Positions 45,467 through 57,400 of a DNA stretch of 64,000 nt are shown in pieces. The first letter of the stretch is position 1; each line of letters opens with the position of its first letter. The position numbers were made by a program, and so were the translations under genes. The DNA is taken from NCBI GenBank assembly GCA_038049695.1, contig CP142461.1:40101501-40165500 (forward strand), given 5' to 3'. The stretch is from Cinnamomum chago. Its lineage: Eukaryota; Streptophyta; Magnoliopsida; Laurales; Lauraceae. The notes beneath the pieces are model-generated. The model saw only the letters and a program-made list of their open reading frames with translations, searched no databases and was not told the DNA's origin.

Positions 45467-47020
45467 TCCGGATTTGGCATTCTTAATCAACCATTAGACA
45501 CTGCACATATGGTATTCACAACACATCCTCCACCCACATTACACCCTTCTTTTTTTTTTTTTTCGTAAAACCCACATTACACCATTACATTCCACCATTT
45601 ATACAACCGTTTCCACATTCAAAACCTCCACCCACATTTCACAATTCCACTAGTTTGAGCAAGTTCAGAGTCACATAGACCAGTAAAATCACAAAAAAAA
45701 TAAAAAATAAAAAAATAGTTCACATGATCCCGACGCAAAATGGTGTTTTTTTAGCATTCACATTAACCCATATAGATCATTCTGCTTTTTTCATAATGTT
45801 GCAAATTCATATGTGAAATGTGCAAATCAAGGGTCCCCCATCTGTTTCAACACTTTCACATGCCCTTTTATACTTCTCTAGGCATGCACGAGGGGCTTGA
45901 GTTCAGAAAGTGCTACTATGCTAGAACATACCCAACCCGCAGCATGAGAATTCATGACAATATTGGCGTATGTGAGATGGAGAGTTTGAGTGAGGATTAT
46001 TTCCTGTCCTTTCCTTCTCCTTCTTTTTCCCTTGAAGATAATCATTTCTATCAAACACTTTCAACCATAAAATCAAATACACTATACAGAGAAGAACATA
46101 TATGGCAAAGAGAAAAACCTAAGTACAATGAAAAACTTCTTCTATTAAACACATTCAAACCTACATGCAAGGAACGTACGTGGTCTTCATATGAGAAAGA
46201 TAATGGAAAACCACTTCTATCAAACATATTCAAACCTAAAATCTAATACATTAAACAGAGGGATGGAACCTACATGACATTGAAAGCAAAACCAAAATAG
46301 AAATTGGAATACATGCAAGATACATACGTGGTTTACCATGACGTGGAGCAGTGTGGTATACTATTGGATTTTGATTTGTCCACAAACCCTCCTCGATCTT
46401 CAAACTTGGGGACCACGAAGAGGAAGAAGACAACGAAGAGGAATAAGCCAACTGGGATCTTCACCTGGTTGGTAATAGGTGAAAATGGGAGGAAGAGGAA
46501 GTGTTGAAGCAGATGGGGACCAGTCGAGTGACAAAGGATGGAGGAGGGAAACGAAAAGGGAAGAAGTTGAAAAGGGGGGATGGGTAGCATCGATTATACA
46601 AAGGAGAATATAAGCAGCGATATCCCTTTCTGGGTTAAGTGATAAAAGATAGGCCTGATTAGACCTGTGGGATCATTGTGGTACATGGAAATTTTTTGGG
46701 CACTTTTTGATCTTCAACCCATCCTAGAGGGTTTTTCTGGTAAAATCCCCTTTTCAATAATATTTAAAAATTCTAAATTTTGTTATTATTATTATTTTAA
46801 GCCTGGCCTTTATTGCTAGTAATATTTATTTAAAAAGAAAAGTGGTAGATGATGCATGGTTGGACATTATAATCATAATGAATGATGGATTGTTATGAGT
46901 AATTGCAAGATAATGAATGCCCTGGATATATGGCTAGTTAGTAAACGTTTAATATTTGGGTGTCTATATATATCATTCCCTACCCCTTAAACGAGCCCCT
47001 GCCCTTAAGTTCTAACACGT
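45467..47020. other. Unassigned AT-rich segment
   Basis: Continuation of the 39216–41228 sequence after the solo LTR, with A/T homopolymers near 45550 and 45700. An open frame at 45818–46246 (142 residues) contains an imperfect internal duplication (LLNTFKP / LLSNIFKP) but matches nothing I recognise. A minus-strand frame at 46333–46590 is hydrophobic and also unrecognised. The motif CTAGAGGGTTTTTCTGGTAAA at 46726 resembles an inverted-repeat end, but no partner was found. Confidence 0.4.
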
Positions 47021-47029
47021 CGAAATCTC

Positions 47030-47250
47030 TAGTGGGGACATAGACCAAGATCTACGGTTCTTGACCACTTTGAGAGTGCTCCTCCGGGGTCATTATAGTC
47101 CAATGAAACAAAGCGCAGGTAAATGGCCAGGGTAAATTGGTCCATGTCAAACCGCCAAGTTTCTTTTCCATTCCTTGGTGTCAATCTAATCATCCGAGAG
47201 ATTATTGAATCTTTTAAAGTGGTCAGCATGATGAAACCATCCAATTGGGT
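47030..47250 (-). pseudogene. Ty3/gypsy gag relic, downstream part
   Basis: Minus-strand translation gives a decayed gypsy Gag: PIGWFHHADHFKRFNNLSDD next to the insertion, then in another frame DQFTLAIYLRF and LDYNDPGGALSKW, matching the familiar Gag pattern of W..F…L..RFG…DYEDP.EAL.KL. It contains stops and frameshifts. The Athila-like element at 47256 splits it from its upstream part at 53855–54160. Confidence 0.65.
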
Positions 47251-47255
47251 CATGT

Positions 47256-48377
47256 TGACCAGGCCTACAACAGGGCGGCAAATATAAATTATTCCCCTGC
47301 TACTACCTCTGCTTGCAAAAGCAAAGATGCTAACCGAGTATCGTATCCACTGGGACAAAAAGGCTAAGTTGTGTTGTTTCCTAAATTCCTAAACTAATCC
47401 TATTAGAAAACAAAGTTCTGATTCTTAGACTACTCCTATTAGAAAATGAAGTGTTGGGTTGATTGATTGTAATTCCTAAATTAACAAATTAAAAGACAGG
47501 GTTGACTCAATTAGAGAAAAGATCTTAGGGTACGAATCCACTCTAACCTCGCACAATGGCAAGTATAGACCTAGGGTTTCACTATCAACACTAAAAAGAC
47601 TTGTTCTGGTTACAAACCTTCAGAGTCAACAAGTAAGGGATGTGGATGTAAATCGGGGCATAACCTATCTCTATGGCATAGATTATCCTAGATCTAACAA
47701 CACATTCATTCAAGCATCGTTATATGACTTAGTATTCAAATCTACAAGATTAAAATACCAAAGAAAGAGATATTGCATTAATAAAATCCAATCAATGGAT
47801 TCACATCTTGTCATATACCCAAAAGAGTTTAAAATAAAACCCTAAACCTATACATCACCATAAATAAGAGATTAGGGCTTCATTGCAACCCAAAGATAAG
47901 GATTTAGTTACGCATGGCAAGAGGTTGACGAAGAATCTCTGATGAAATCCCTATGGACGTGCTTCCAAAGGCTCCAAAACCTTGCTCCAGACCTTCTCCC
48001 AAGATGTGTGTTCCTTCAAAAACGAGTTTGGGCTTTTATTTATAGGTTTTGGGATGAAAAACCTCTTCAAAACGTGTATGAGGCGGACTCTCATACGGTC
48101 CGGGCGTCCGGACGCCCGGAATTTTTATTCCTGCGCGCCTCTCTGTGACCCGGCGTTTGGACGCCCGGTGTCTGGCGTCCGGACGCTCGGAGCCAAAGAG
48201 CTCTGATTTTTGGGTTTTTTTTTTTTACATTTTTCTCCAATTTGCGCCAATTTCTTTCCAATGCACCTAGAACACCTGTAAACATGAAAATAACATAATT
48301 AGACTAATTAGACTCATCAAAGTGTAAATCAAAGTCTAAACTAAGGGGCCTAAATGGTACATTTTTTACTCTCATCA
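47256..48377 (-). repeat. 3' LTR of the Athila-like element
   Basis: 1122 bp. On the minus strand it runs TGATGAGAGT…GGCCTGGTCA. It contains a palindrome cluster (48099–48190) and a TATA box, CTATAAATAAA (minus strand, near 48040). A polypurine tract (minus strand AGTTGGGGGTG, 48378–48388) precedes it. Confidence 0.9.
48095..48192. repeat. GTCCGGAC palindrome cluster in the 3' LTR
   Basis: A 22-bp perfect palindrome (48099–48120), centred on GGGCGTCCGGACGCCC, is followed by the decayed GGCGTTTGGACGCC (48152) and the 12-mer GCGTCCGGACGC (48175–48186). On the minus strand the TATA box follows about 55 bp later. The counterpart in the 5' LTR is 53570–53665, where the first palindrome has lost a base and changed another. 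Confidence 0.8.
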
Positions 48378-48388
48378 CACCCCCAACT

Positions 48389-49835
48389 TACACTTTACTA
48401 GACCTCGAGCAAAGCTAAAACAAAAGGAAAGACCAACTAAGGCCACTTTCGTAGGGAGCACAGCTGCACTTAGCATGTGCAGCAAGCCTTTAAACCTCTA
48501 AGTTCCCCCTAGAGGACGAGTTATAGTCTCGTGAGGGTTTGCAGTGAATCTACCCACAAAATTCCTGAAACATAAAAGAAAAATAGCGAGTATTTTCCTC
48601 AATGGTATCTACGAACACCGGATATTCCTGATTTTGGGGTTTTCAATACACACTCAATCTTTTGGTCAGAAATTCTCAAAATCATGCTGGAAAAATTGAT
48701 CGTGCACAGTGGATGTTGTGTACATCTAGAAGCATGAAAGCATAAAACGATCCACTAACAATTTCCGTGAAAACACATATTTTTCTTTTAAAATGCTGGG
48801 CCACCTAACCTCAGTAAAAGTTAACATGATTCCTCCCAAGGCATTTGTGGTGGCTTTCACACTATTGTTTTTCAAAGGACGTGACAACACTATTTTGATT
48901 TCTTTTTTTTTTCCATTTTTTTTCTTGACACTAAAGAAATGATTATACAATGCCTAGGTCCCTTAAGCTTTCTAATTAACCCATGTAATGAGCATTCAAC
49001 CAATGAATCCCAAAACAAATGTCTTTAGGGCACTAGGTATGACAATACCCCTATGGGCTTACTGGCTCGGGTTAAAAAGGCTACGAACCCAAACTAGTCA
49101 CAACTTTTTTTTTTAACGGTCCCTAACAATATGTAGCCCTTTCCATATGCCCGACTTAAATATGACCGACGGTCAGCTTTCCATCATACTTGTTCTGAAG
49201 TTTTCACTAATATGGAAATCATAGTTTCACATTTCAAATTTTCTATATAATACGTGTTACTTGAGAGATCAATAATTCAACAATTTCTCAAAAACACTTT
49301 CCTAAAACAAGATAGTGAACCATTTTTCTCTTTTTCCTCACAAAAGTTCCAAAAATCAGGGTATCTTCGTTTCATAAAAACCCGGTTAGAAATCTCCCGA
49401 AAGACTAACAAAACTAGCAAAAACCCCTTTTTTTTCCTTTTTTTATATTGAAACTAAAGGAAAAGACTACAAGTAAAAAGAACTAAAAACTGCTAAAAAC
49501 TACTCCTAGACTACTCCAAAGGTTAATACCCCACCCCCCAACTTAACCTAACATTGTCCACAATGTGAAACACAAAATAAAAGATAAAGGACTAGGAAAG
49601 TAAAGGAAAAGGAGGGATATCACCTGGGTACCGCTTAGCAAAAAGCGGAATGGAGAAAAACAGGGAGGACGCCCCCCAACTCAGACCAAAGTACCTGCGG
49701 AATGTTAGCGGCAAGCACAATAAACAAAAACAAAGAAAACCTAAGAAGTACAAACCAAACTTGCAAAAGGACATGACGAAGCACTTCCTTCATGTCTATC
49801 TCCTCCAGGTTAGGAACTAAAAATCTCTGCGTATC
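48389..49835. other. Non-coding internal region of the Athila-like element
   Basis: About 1.45 kb between the gag-protease end and the polypurine tract, in the place where pol would lie. It holds no reverse transcriptase, integrase or RNase H motif in any frame. Visible are T-rich runs (near 48903 and 49430) and A-rich sequence. Short frames such as 49254–49451 are unrecognised. Confidence 0.7.
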
Positions 49836-52283
49836 TCAAGAATGTATAAAATTAGCAATGCAACGAAGACGGGATATGCAAATGGAGGAATCAATATCTT
49901 TTAACTCAGCAACTGAATAGCCGAGTGCATTCTTGCGCAAGTCCAACGCATTCAAAATGTGAGCTTCCTGACCATCAGGTAAATCAAGAGCAATGATAGC
50001 CGGCAAAGTATCCTCAGGGTAAAGAGCGTTTTCTACGAGCTCATCAACAACATTGACTACAAAGCAGTCATCCTGGTCTAAAGGTTGATGAGAGGCCCTA
50101 AAAGCATTCAGCCTCACTTTCATATTCCCGAAGGAAACATCCATAACTCCGGTTCGACAATTAATGTTCGCATTGGCCGTGGCCAAAAAGGGCAGTCCAA
50201 GAATGACGGTAGTGTGCTTCCGTGAATTTTACACTGGTTCAGTGTCAAGGACGATGAAATCGACAGGGAAAAAGAACTTGTCGACCTTGACCAGAACATC
50301 CTCAATTATTCCCTGGGGCATCCTGACAGATCTATCAGCAAGTTGCAAGGTAATCGGAGTGAGCTTTAAATCCCCTAGCCCAATCTGCTCATACACCGAG
50401 TAAAGCAAGAGATTGACACTCGCTCCCAGATCCAACAATGCATGATCAATAACGTGACTCCCAGTTGTGCAAGTAATGGTGGGAGTGCCAGGATCTTTCA
50501 GCTTGGGAGGAGTGTCATTATGGAGAGGTGAGCTCACTTGCTCGGTGAGTAAAACCTTCTTTGGCACATGAGATTTAGATTTGCGCTTTTGAGTGCACAA
50601 ATCTTTCAGAAATTTAGCATAAGAAGGGACCTGCTTGATAGCATCTAGTAAAGGTAGGTTAATCTTTACTTGCTTAAACACCTCTAACATCTCATCCATG
50701 GTTCCTTTCTTTTTACTAAAGGGAGAGAGTGTGTCAAGATAAGTGGGAAACGGGGCTTTAGGCACATATGGGGGTGCCATAGCCGGGTTAGATGAAAAAT
50801 TGGATGAGTTGACCTCATGTCCCTTAGAAACCATTTCATTCCGAGAGCTCTTGGGATTTGTTATGGGATCTTTCACACCTTGCTTAGGCTCCTTAGGCCT
50901 AGTCTTAACCTCACGCCCATTCCATAATGCGACAACCATTTTCGCTTGCTCATGATAGGTATGATTATGTTGCGAGCCACTACCCACCTCAAAAGAATTC
51001 TTAGGGCTAACCGTGGGTTGGCTAGGCAAGCGTCCCTCCTCTCTTTTGTTAAAAGCAGTAGCTATTTGCCTGATCTAGACCTCTAGCTTAGCTATGGATT
51101 GAGAGTGGGAATGGACGAGCTGAGTGGTTGCTTTGAGTTCTTTGAGCTCTTGCAGCACTGTCTCCTTAAATGATGGAGTTCTTTGAGGTGGTTGAGGGTT
51201 GGGTTGCTGGTAGGATTGTTGGGAACGATAGGCCACAGGATTGTATTGAAAATTAGGCCCATTTCCCGGTTGAGAGAATGAAGTGCCTTGACCGGGCGAC
51301 TTCCATGAAAAGTTGGGGTGATTGTGCCATCCCGGGTTAAAAGTATTCGAAAATGGATCATTACCTGGTTTGGAGAACCCCTGAGCAGCATTTACCTGCT
51401 CTTGCACAAACTCAGGAAATTGGGGTGCTACAGGACAGTCACTTACAAAATGAGCGGGACTGTTGCATAAAGCACAACAACCTTGAGAGGGTGGGGATTG
51501 GAGAGTTTGACCCACAGATAATAACTTATCCAATTTTTGAGTCAAGGCAGCCACTTGAGTGGTGAGTTCATTAGAGGGTTGAATTTCAAACACACCTCTA
51601 GGTTTTTACAAATTAAAGACTGCCGACCTCTCTAATCTAGCAGTGGAAGCATGGTGCTGAAAGGTCCCACTCATATTCTCGAAAAGCTCCCATGCCTTAT
51701 CCTCATTTTTCAGCATAATTGATCCCCCACTGGCGGTGATTACCATGTTTCGCCATTCAGGAGACAACACATCATAAAAGAACTGAACCAATTGCCACTT
51801 GATAATTTGGTGATGAAGACGTTTTCCAATGAGATCCTTGAATCTATCCCATGCCCCATGAAATTGTTCATTATCAGTTTGGGCAAAGGATGTGATAGAT
51901 ATCCTGTACTTATTTGTTTTACCCACAGAGAAATATTTATCTAAGAATTTTTGTTGTAATTGGGCCCAAGAAGTGATGGAGTTTGTAGGTAAGGTACTCA
52001 GCCAATACTTGGCTTCGTCCTTCAATGAAAACGGAAAGAGAAACATTTTTAAGGCCTCACTACTGAAATTGTTTATCCGCACTGTGGAGCAAATAACCAA
52101 GAACTCATCAATGTGGTTGTATGGGTCCTCATTGTTCAAGCCATAGAAAGAAGGAATAAGATTAGTTGTGTTAGGCTTGATTTCATATTGAGCTGCCTGT
52201 ACAGTAGGCAGCTGAATACACGATGGGGACGCGTATTCTGAAGGAGTATAGTGCTCCTTCAAGGGCCGGAGAGGTGGAGTCAC
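49836..52283 (-). pseudogene. gag-pro: gag-protease frame of the Athila-like element, three in-frame stops
   Basis: One continuous minus-strand frame, 52283 to 49836, holds all domains and is broken only by TAA at 51606, TAG at 51075 and TAA at 50229. The first part (52283–51606) is a retrotransposon Gag capsid domain: LFPFSLKDEAKYWLSTLP, W..LQQKFLDKYF, EQFHGAWDRFKDL. Next, a zinc knuckle CALCNSPAHFVSDC (51435–51476) is followed by Asn/Pro/Gln-rich sequence. The protease has its active-site equivalent as DLGAS (about 50432), with LQLADRSVRMPQGIIEDVLV downstream. After the last stop, the typical ATANANINC and VSFGNMKVRLNAFR segment continues to 49836. The stops may derive from C-to-T changes, by inference. 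Confidence 0.88.
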
Positions 52284-52708
52284 AGGAGCCCCATCTTCTT
52301 TTCTTGCCTCAGCATTAGTGAATTTGTGTGTGAGACAACAGAAGGGTGTTTAGATGATCTAATTTTTCTAAGGACTCGCTCTAAATTTTGGTCTAGAGAA
52401 ATCAAATTTGGATGAAAAGAGCGACGACCAAGCATGCACACACAAAACTCACTGCAGTTATATAAACAGAATAAGAAGGTCTAGGACTTACCTTGCCTTG
52501 GGAAGAGAAGATAGATTTCTTTTGAGTAAAACTTTGTCCTTTGTGAACTCTCTTGGATCCCTGCACAAATTCTTGGAATCTGTGTTAAAATCAATGCCCT
52601 GCAGTAAGGATAATAAACAATGTGAATAAAGCTGAAAAGGCAAAATAAAATAAAATAAATAAATAAACTAATATTAGAATTAAAAGAAACAAACAATCGT
52701 GCTAATTG

Positions 52709-52726
52709 TCCCCGGCAACGGCGCCA
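52709..52726 (-). other. Primer-binding site of the Athila-like element
   Basis: TGGCGCCGTTGCCGGGGA on the minus strand, a few bases inside the 5' LTR. It is the tRNA-Asp-type primer site characteristic of plant Athila and Tat elements. Confidence 0.85.
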
Positions 52727-52731
52727 AAATT

Positions 52732-53849
52732 TGACCTGGTCTACAACAGGGCTGCAAATATAAATTATTCCCCCGCTACTACCTCTGCTTGCAAAAGCAA
52801 AGATGCTAACCGAGTATCGTATCCACTGGGACAAAAAGGCTAAGTTGTGTTGTTTCCTAAATTCCTAAACTAATCCTATTAGAAAACAAAGTTCTGATTC
52901 TTAAACTAATCCTATTAGAAAATGAAGTACTGGGTTGATTGATTGTAATTCCTAAATTAACAAATTAAAAGACAGGGTTGACTCAATCAGAGAAAAGATC
53001 TTAGGGTACGAATCCACTCTAACCTCTCACAATGGCAAGTATAGACCTAGGGTTTCACTATCAACACTAAAAAGACTCATTCTGGTTACAAACCTTCAGA
53101 GTCAACAACTAAGGGATGTGGATGTAAATCGGGGCATAACCTATCTCTATGGCATAGATTATCCTAGATCTAACAACACATTCATTCAAGCATCGTTATA
53201 TGACTTAGTATTCAAATCTACAAGATTAAAATACCAAAGAAAGAGATATTGCATTAATAAAATCCAATCAATGGATTCACATCTTGTCATATACCCAAAA
53301 GCGTTTAAAATAAAACCCTAAACCTATACGTCACCATAAATAAGAGATTAGGGCTTCATCGCAACCCAAAGATAAGGATTTAGTTACGCATGGCAAGAGG
53401 TTGACGAAGAATTTCTGATGAAATCCCCATGGACGCGCTTCTAAAGGCTCCAAAACCTTGCTCCAGACCTTCTCCCAAGATGTGTGTTCCTTCAAAAACG
53501 AGTTTGGGCTTTTATTTATAGGTTTTGGGATGAAAAACCTCTTCAAAACGTGCATGAGGCGGACTCTCATACGGTCCGGGTGTCCGGACGCCGGGAATTT
53601 TTATTCCCGCGCGCCTCTCTGTGACCCGGCGTTCGGACGCCCGGTGTCTGGCGTCCGGACGCTCGGAGTCAGAGAGCTCTGATTTTTGGGTTTTTTTTGC
53701 ATTTTTCTCCAATTTGCGTCAATTTCTTTCCAATGCACCTAGAACACCTGTAAACATGAAAATAACATAATTAGACTAATTAGACTCATCAAAGTGTAAA
53801 TCAAAGTCTAAACAAAGGGGCCTAAAAGTTACATTTTAGACTCTTATCA
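52732..53849 (-). repeat. 5' LTR of the Athila-like element
   Basis: 1118 bp, homologous to the 3' LTR, followed on the minus strand by AATT and the tRNA-Asp-type primer site. Its palindrome cluster lies at 53570–53665 and its TATA box near 53515. Confidence 0.9.
53570..53665. repeat. GTCCGGAC palindrome cluster in the 5' LTR
   Basis: Homologous to 48095–48192. The first site reads GGGTGTCCGGACGCCGGG, a damaged version of the 22-bp palindrome. The second reads GGCGTTCGGACGCC, better conserved than in the other LTR. The third is intact (GCGTCCGGACGC). Confidence 0.75.
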
Positions 53850-53854
53850 CATGT

Positions 53855-54160
53855 CCTTCTAGTCCTATAAAATCCAGTTGTATAGTGCGAGGAACAATGG
53901 CTGCTGTTTTGTCTTTATGACCACTATGGTCTTGAAATGATAGACGTTCATTTTGATGGGACTTGAGATTTTGATCTCTTTTTGCCAATGCTCATTAGAA
54001 GATTTGATGGTATTTGAGAACCTATCTATTTTTCCATGTAATTTTATCATGAATCTTATTTCACCAATAGTATCTTTAAACCGTTTCACCACAATTTCTA
54101 AGTCCGCTATCGTATCAATTGATATGGAACAAAAACAAAATGAATTAAAAAGATAAGAAG
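53855..54160 (-). pseudogene. Ty3/gypsy gag relic, upstream part
   Basis: N-terminal side of the gag relic at 47030–47250. Minus-strand frames show RFKDTIGEIRFMIKLHGK and, at the junction, TIQLDFIGLEG. Once the inserted element and one CATGT copy are removed, this continues in frame into HDPIGWFHHADHF, the typical FxGxDPxGW Gag motif. No zinc knuckle or pol sequence remains. Confidence 0.6.
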
Positions 54161-54494
54161 AGATAGGAGGATAATCCTTTCGACTATTCGATCGCCTTAA
54201 ACAAGGGCTAATTACACCTAATATTCATTTAAGGGAAAACCTCAGCCGATCATTGGTCAAGATCGTGAACGCCGCATCTAGTGGGTCACCTTATGATCCA
54301 TCTGAGTGGACCACAAAATTTGAAACCCCCTTGATATGATAGTCACTGATGCAAAATTTGGAACCCGTCTGGATAGACTGGACCCTCGGATCCACTTATC
54401 ACTTATTTGGATGGAAAAAACTTATGGGCCCTTCATCAAGTGGTTTTGATGATGATTTAATCCTCCATCACAGTAAAAGGTGGTGGTGGTTTTG
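54161..54494. other. Intervening segment without recognised features
   Basis: Between the gag relic and long LTR copy C. It contains ordinary mixed sequence with GGTGG-rich sequence at 54478. No coding match or repeat was recognised. Confidence 0.4.
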
Positions 54495-57400
54495 TGTCAC
54501 GCCCCCGAACCGAAACCTCGGGGGCGGGAATTGGGATTTAAGCATAAATGTATTTTACTTCTCCCAAGATCCGCGTGTGTGAAGACAACACATTCTGAAT
54601 ATTTTGCGGAAGCATTTGTGGCGTTGCGACCCGAAGTCCGTGGCCATCGGATTCCGCGTCGCACTCAACCTTTAGCCCATAGCTATTATATCAAGAATCA
54701 TATCAGACTGGAGTAACCATCACAATAATTTACAGAGCTGACAGTAACAGGATATTACATTCCCAAATATATTCAAGTTACAATTATCAATGTACATTAA
54801 TTAAGAATCCCAAGAAAAAGGCTAACAAAAGCCATACAACAAGAAGCTATAAACCACTACCCAAATGTGACGTAGCTCCGATGTCAAGCTCAATGTCTAC
54901 ATGACATAGCCGACAAACTAACCTGCAAAGCATGGCTCTACAGCCAACAAAAGCACTAAACTCGGGGCGAAGAAATCTGAACCTGAGTACCAAAAGTAGT
55001 GGGTCAGACACGACGGTCTGGCAGGTGGATGAAAAGATCACAAATATACTAAGGAATAAAACATATAATAAATCATGCTAATCGATCAAGTGCTGCATAT
55101 AATTAAACGGGTGCAAGGTCGGGAATCTCGGGGAAAACTTGTATTCATTTCAAGCACGGGTAAAACATGAACATCTAATAAAACATGTATTCATTTACAT
55201 CATCTATAATCATAGATATTTGACAATCGGGTATTCGTCTAAAACATGTATAAATATAGTGGTTTGACAAAACAAACGTTCATTTGAAACTCAAGTAAAA
55301 CACAAGTATACAACAAATCAGGTATCCATAATAGTCTAGCACAACCAATGTCCATTTGAAACATATGTGAAAATACGGATATTTAACAAACCGGGTGTTC
55401 ATTTAAAACAAGTGTAACCCAAGAAATCTGACAAGACTAATGTTCGTTTAAACCTATTCCAAGGTATGGATATTTAAACAAATCGAGTATCATGTAAAAT
55501 AGGTATAAACATAGGAATCCGGCAAAACAAGTGTCATCTAAAACATATTTCAAACCATGGATATTTGACAAATCGGGTAATCATTTAAGACGGTATAAAC
55601 CTAGGAATCTCACCAGCCAAATGTCATTTAAAACAAGGCACGGATATTTAACAATTCGGGTATTCACTTAAAACATGTATAAACATCGGGATCTAACAAA
55701 ACGAGTGTCATTTAAAACGCATTCCAAAGCATGGACATTTAATAACTCGGGTATTCATTTTAAAACATGTGTAATCATATAACTCTAGCAAAAACCATCG
55801 ATCGTTAGAAACATATGTAAAAGCACGGGTATTTACCCAACCGGCATTCCTGTAAAACATGTACGTGTGCAAAGGACATAAAACAATATAATAGTGACTG
55901 AATTTACAATAGAGAGCATTAACACTTATCTAGATAACAACTTTCATAAAAGCAATGAATCGTTTAACTGAAAACAAGTAAGCAATATAAACCATATCGG
56001 GTGTCCAAGGAATCGGGAACTGGCAAGATGGCGATCACAAGAAGCTAAGTCCTCTATCACCGAAGTGACAAGAGCGGGACGTTGGTCTCAGTCACACAAG
56101 GTGAGGAGACTCAACGTAAATCATATACAATAATAAATATACGGGAACGGGAACGGGACCACGGTAGCGAACCGGGTATCGGGACGGGACCACGGCAATA
56201 ACCGGGTGTCGGGATCCAAACTGCAGCTGGCGGGACGGGAGAGGGATCTCCAAGTCAGTGGATCAGACTGACAAGGTATCCAAGCTTAGTGATGCCGACT
56301 CATAGGTTAAAACCAATCGAGACATATGCAAGTAATCAAGTACAGTAATAAACGGGTAAAACGGGGGTGCTCAAGGGCACGCTGTCATATCATATCGGGC
56401 AATACATTTCGGGACAATAACTGTTACTAGAGTAACTTCAATGCTTTCGGGAAAACGGGTCATGTAATGCAAATCTTGGAAATGAGGTGAAACAATGAAC
56501 TATAACAAATTTCGGGTAAAGTATTAATTTCAAGATCCATTTAAGTGAATAGGGGTCCCGTATGTCGATTATGATCATTACTTGGTACTCCTTGAGTTTG
56601 AAGACATTCCGGGCTCCTTATGCACTTGACGGTTTTCAAAACTTAACATGAGCTTATGGTTATAACTAGGTGTTATACTAGGAAAATCAAGGCTAGAAAC
56701 AGTCCATACTAGGCATGACATTAATTCGGAAACATCGACCAACCTATTCAGTCATCGAAAGGAATAGAATTCGCGATAACCAAGGCAAAAGACTTATATT
56801 TGGATATAAAGAAGTTATCGCGTCATTCCGTCCCGTTCAAGATTGAAATGGATTGAACTTCGATGTCGCCAAACCAACCTTGAGGAGTGTCGGCTCAAGA
56901 CATCTCACCCATAGTCCAATTAGTCCAAAAAGGGTAGCCAAGGTCCCACCTAGCACTAAGGAAAAAAAATAAAAATCTCAAAATCCACCGGACTCAAACT
57001 GAGTCCACCGATCGATCGGACCTTCGGTCCGATCGATCGGCCAAAATTTTCTGAACAGGGACCGATCGATCGGTCGAAATTTCTGCACAGGGCTCGATCG
57101 ATCGGTCCAAAAACCCTTACAGTTACTGACAGACCGATCGATCGGTCTGCACGTCCGATCGATCGGTCCTGGGCGCAGTGCAGGTCCGGGACTTGGATTT
57201 TCTTCATTTTTCTTTCCTTTCCTTCCAACATATAATCAATCACATAAAACTATAAACAAGGGGATTCAATCACATGTTTCCAAGACATTAAAATGAGCTA
57301 AAGAGCTCCTCATTCCAAGTTCCTCCATTTCCATCCTTTCCATCTATTTCATCCACAATAAAACTCAAAGTGGAGAAAACTCATTCATGTGAAACCATTT

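Larger units (their letters stand above)
47256..53849 (-). mobile_element. Gag-protease-only Athila/Tat-like Ty3/gypsy element
   Basis: LTRs at 47256–48377 and 52732–53849, with TSD CATGT (47251–47255 and 53850–53854). The primer site (52709–52726, minus strand TGGCGCCGTTGCCGGGGA) is the type used by Athila/Tat elements. The internal domain is about 4.35 kb and carries only a gag-protease frame with three stop codons. No reverse transcriptase, RNase H or integrase can be seen. LTRs have diverged slightly, so the insertion is older than the tandem array. Confidence 0.9.

Noticed and set aside
45818..46246. 142-codon open frame as a host gene
   Set aside because: No recognised domain, an imperfect internal nucleotide repeat explains its similarity blocks, and it lies in repeat-rich DNA.
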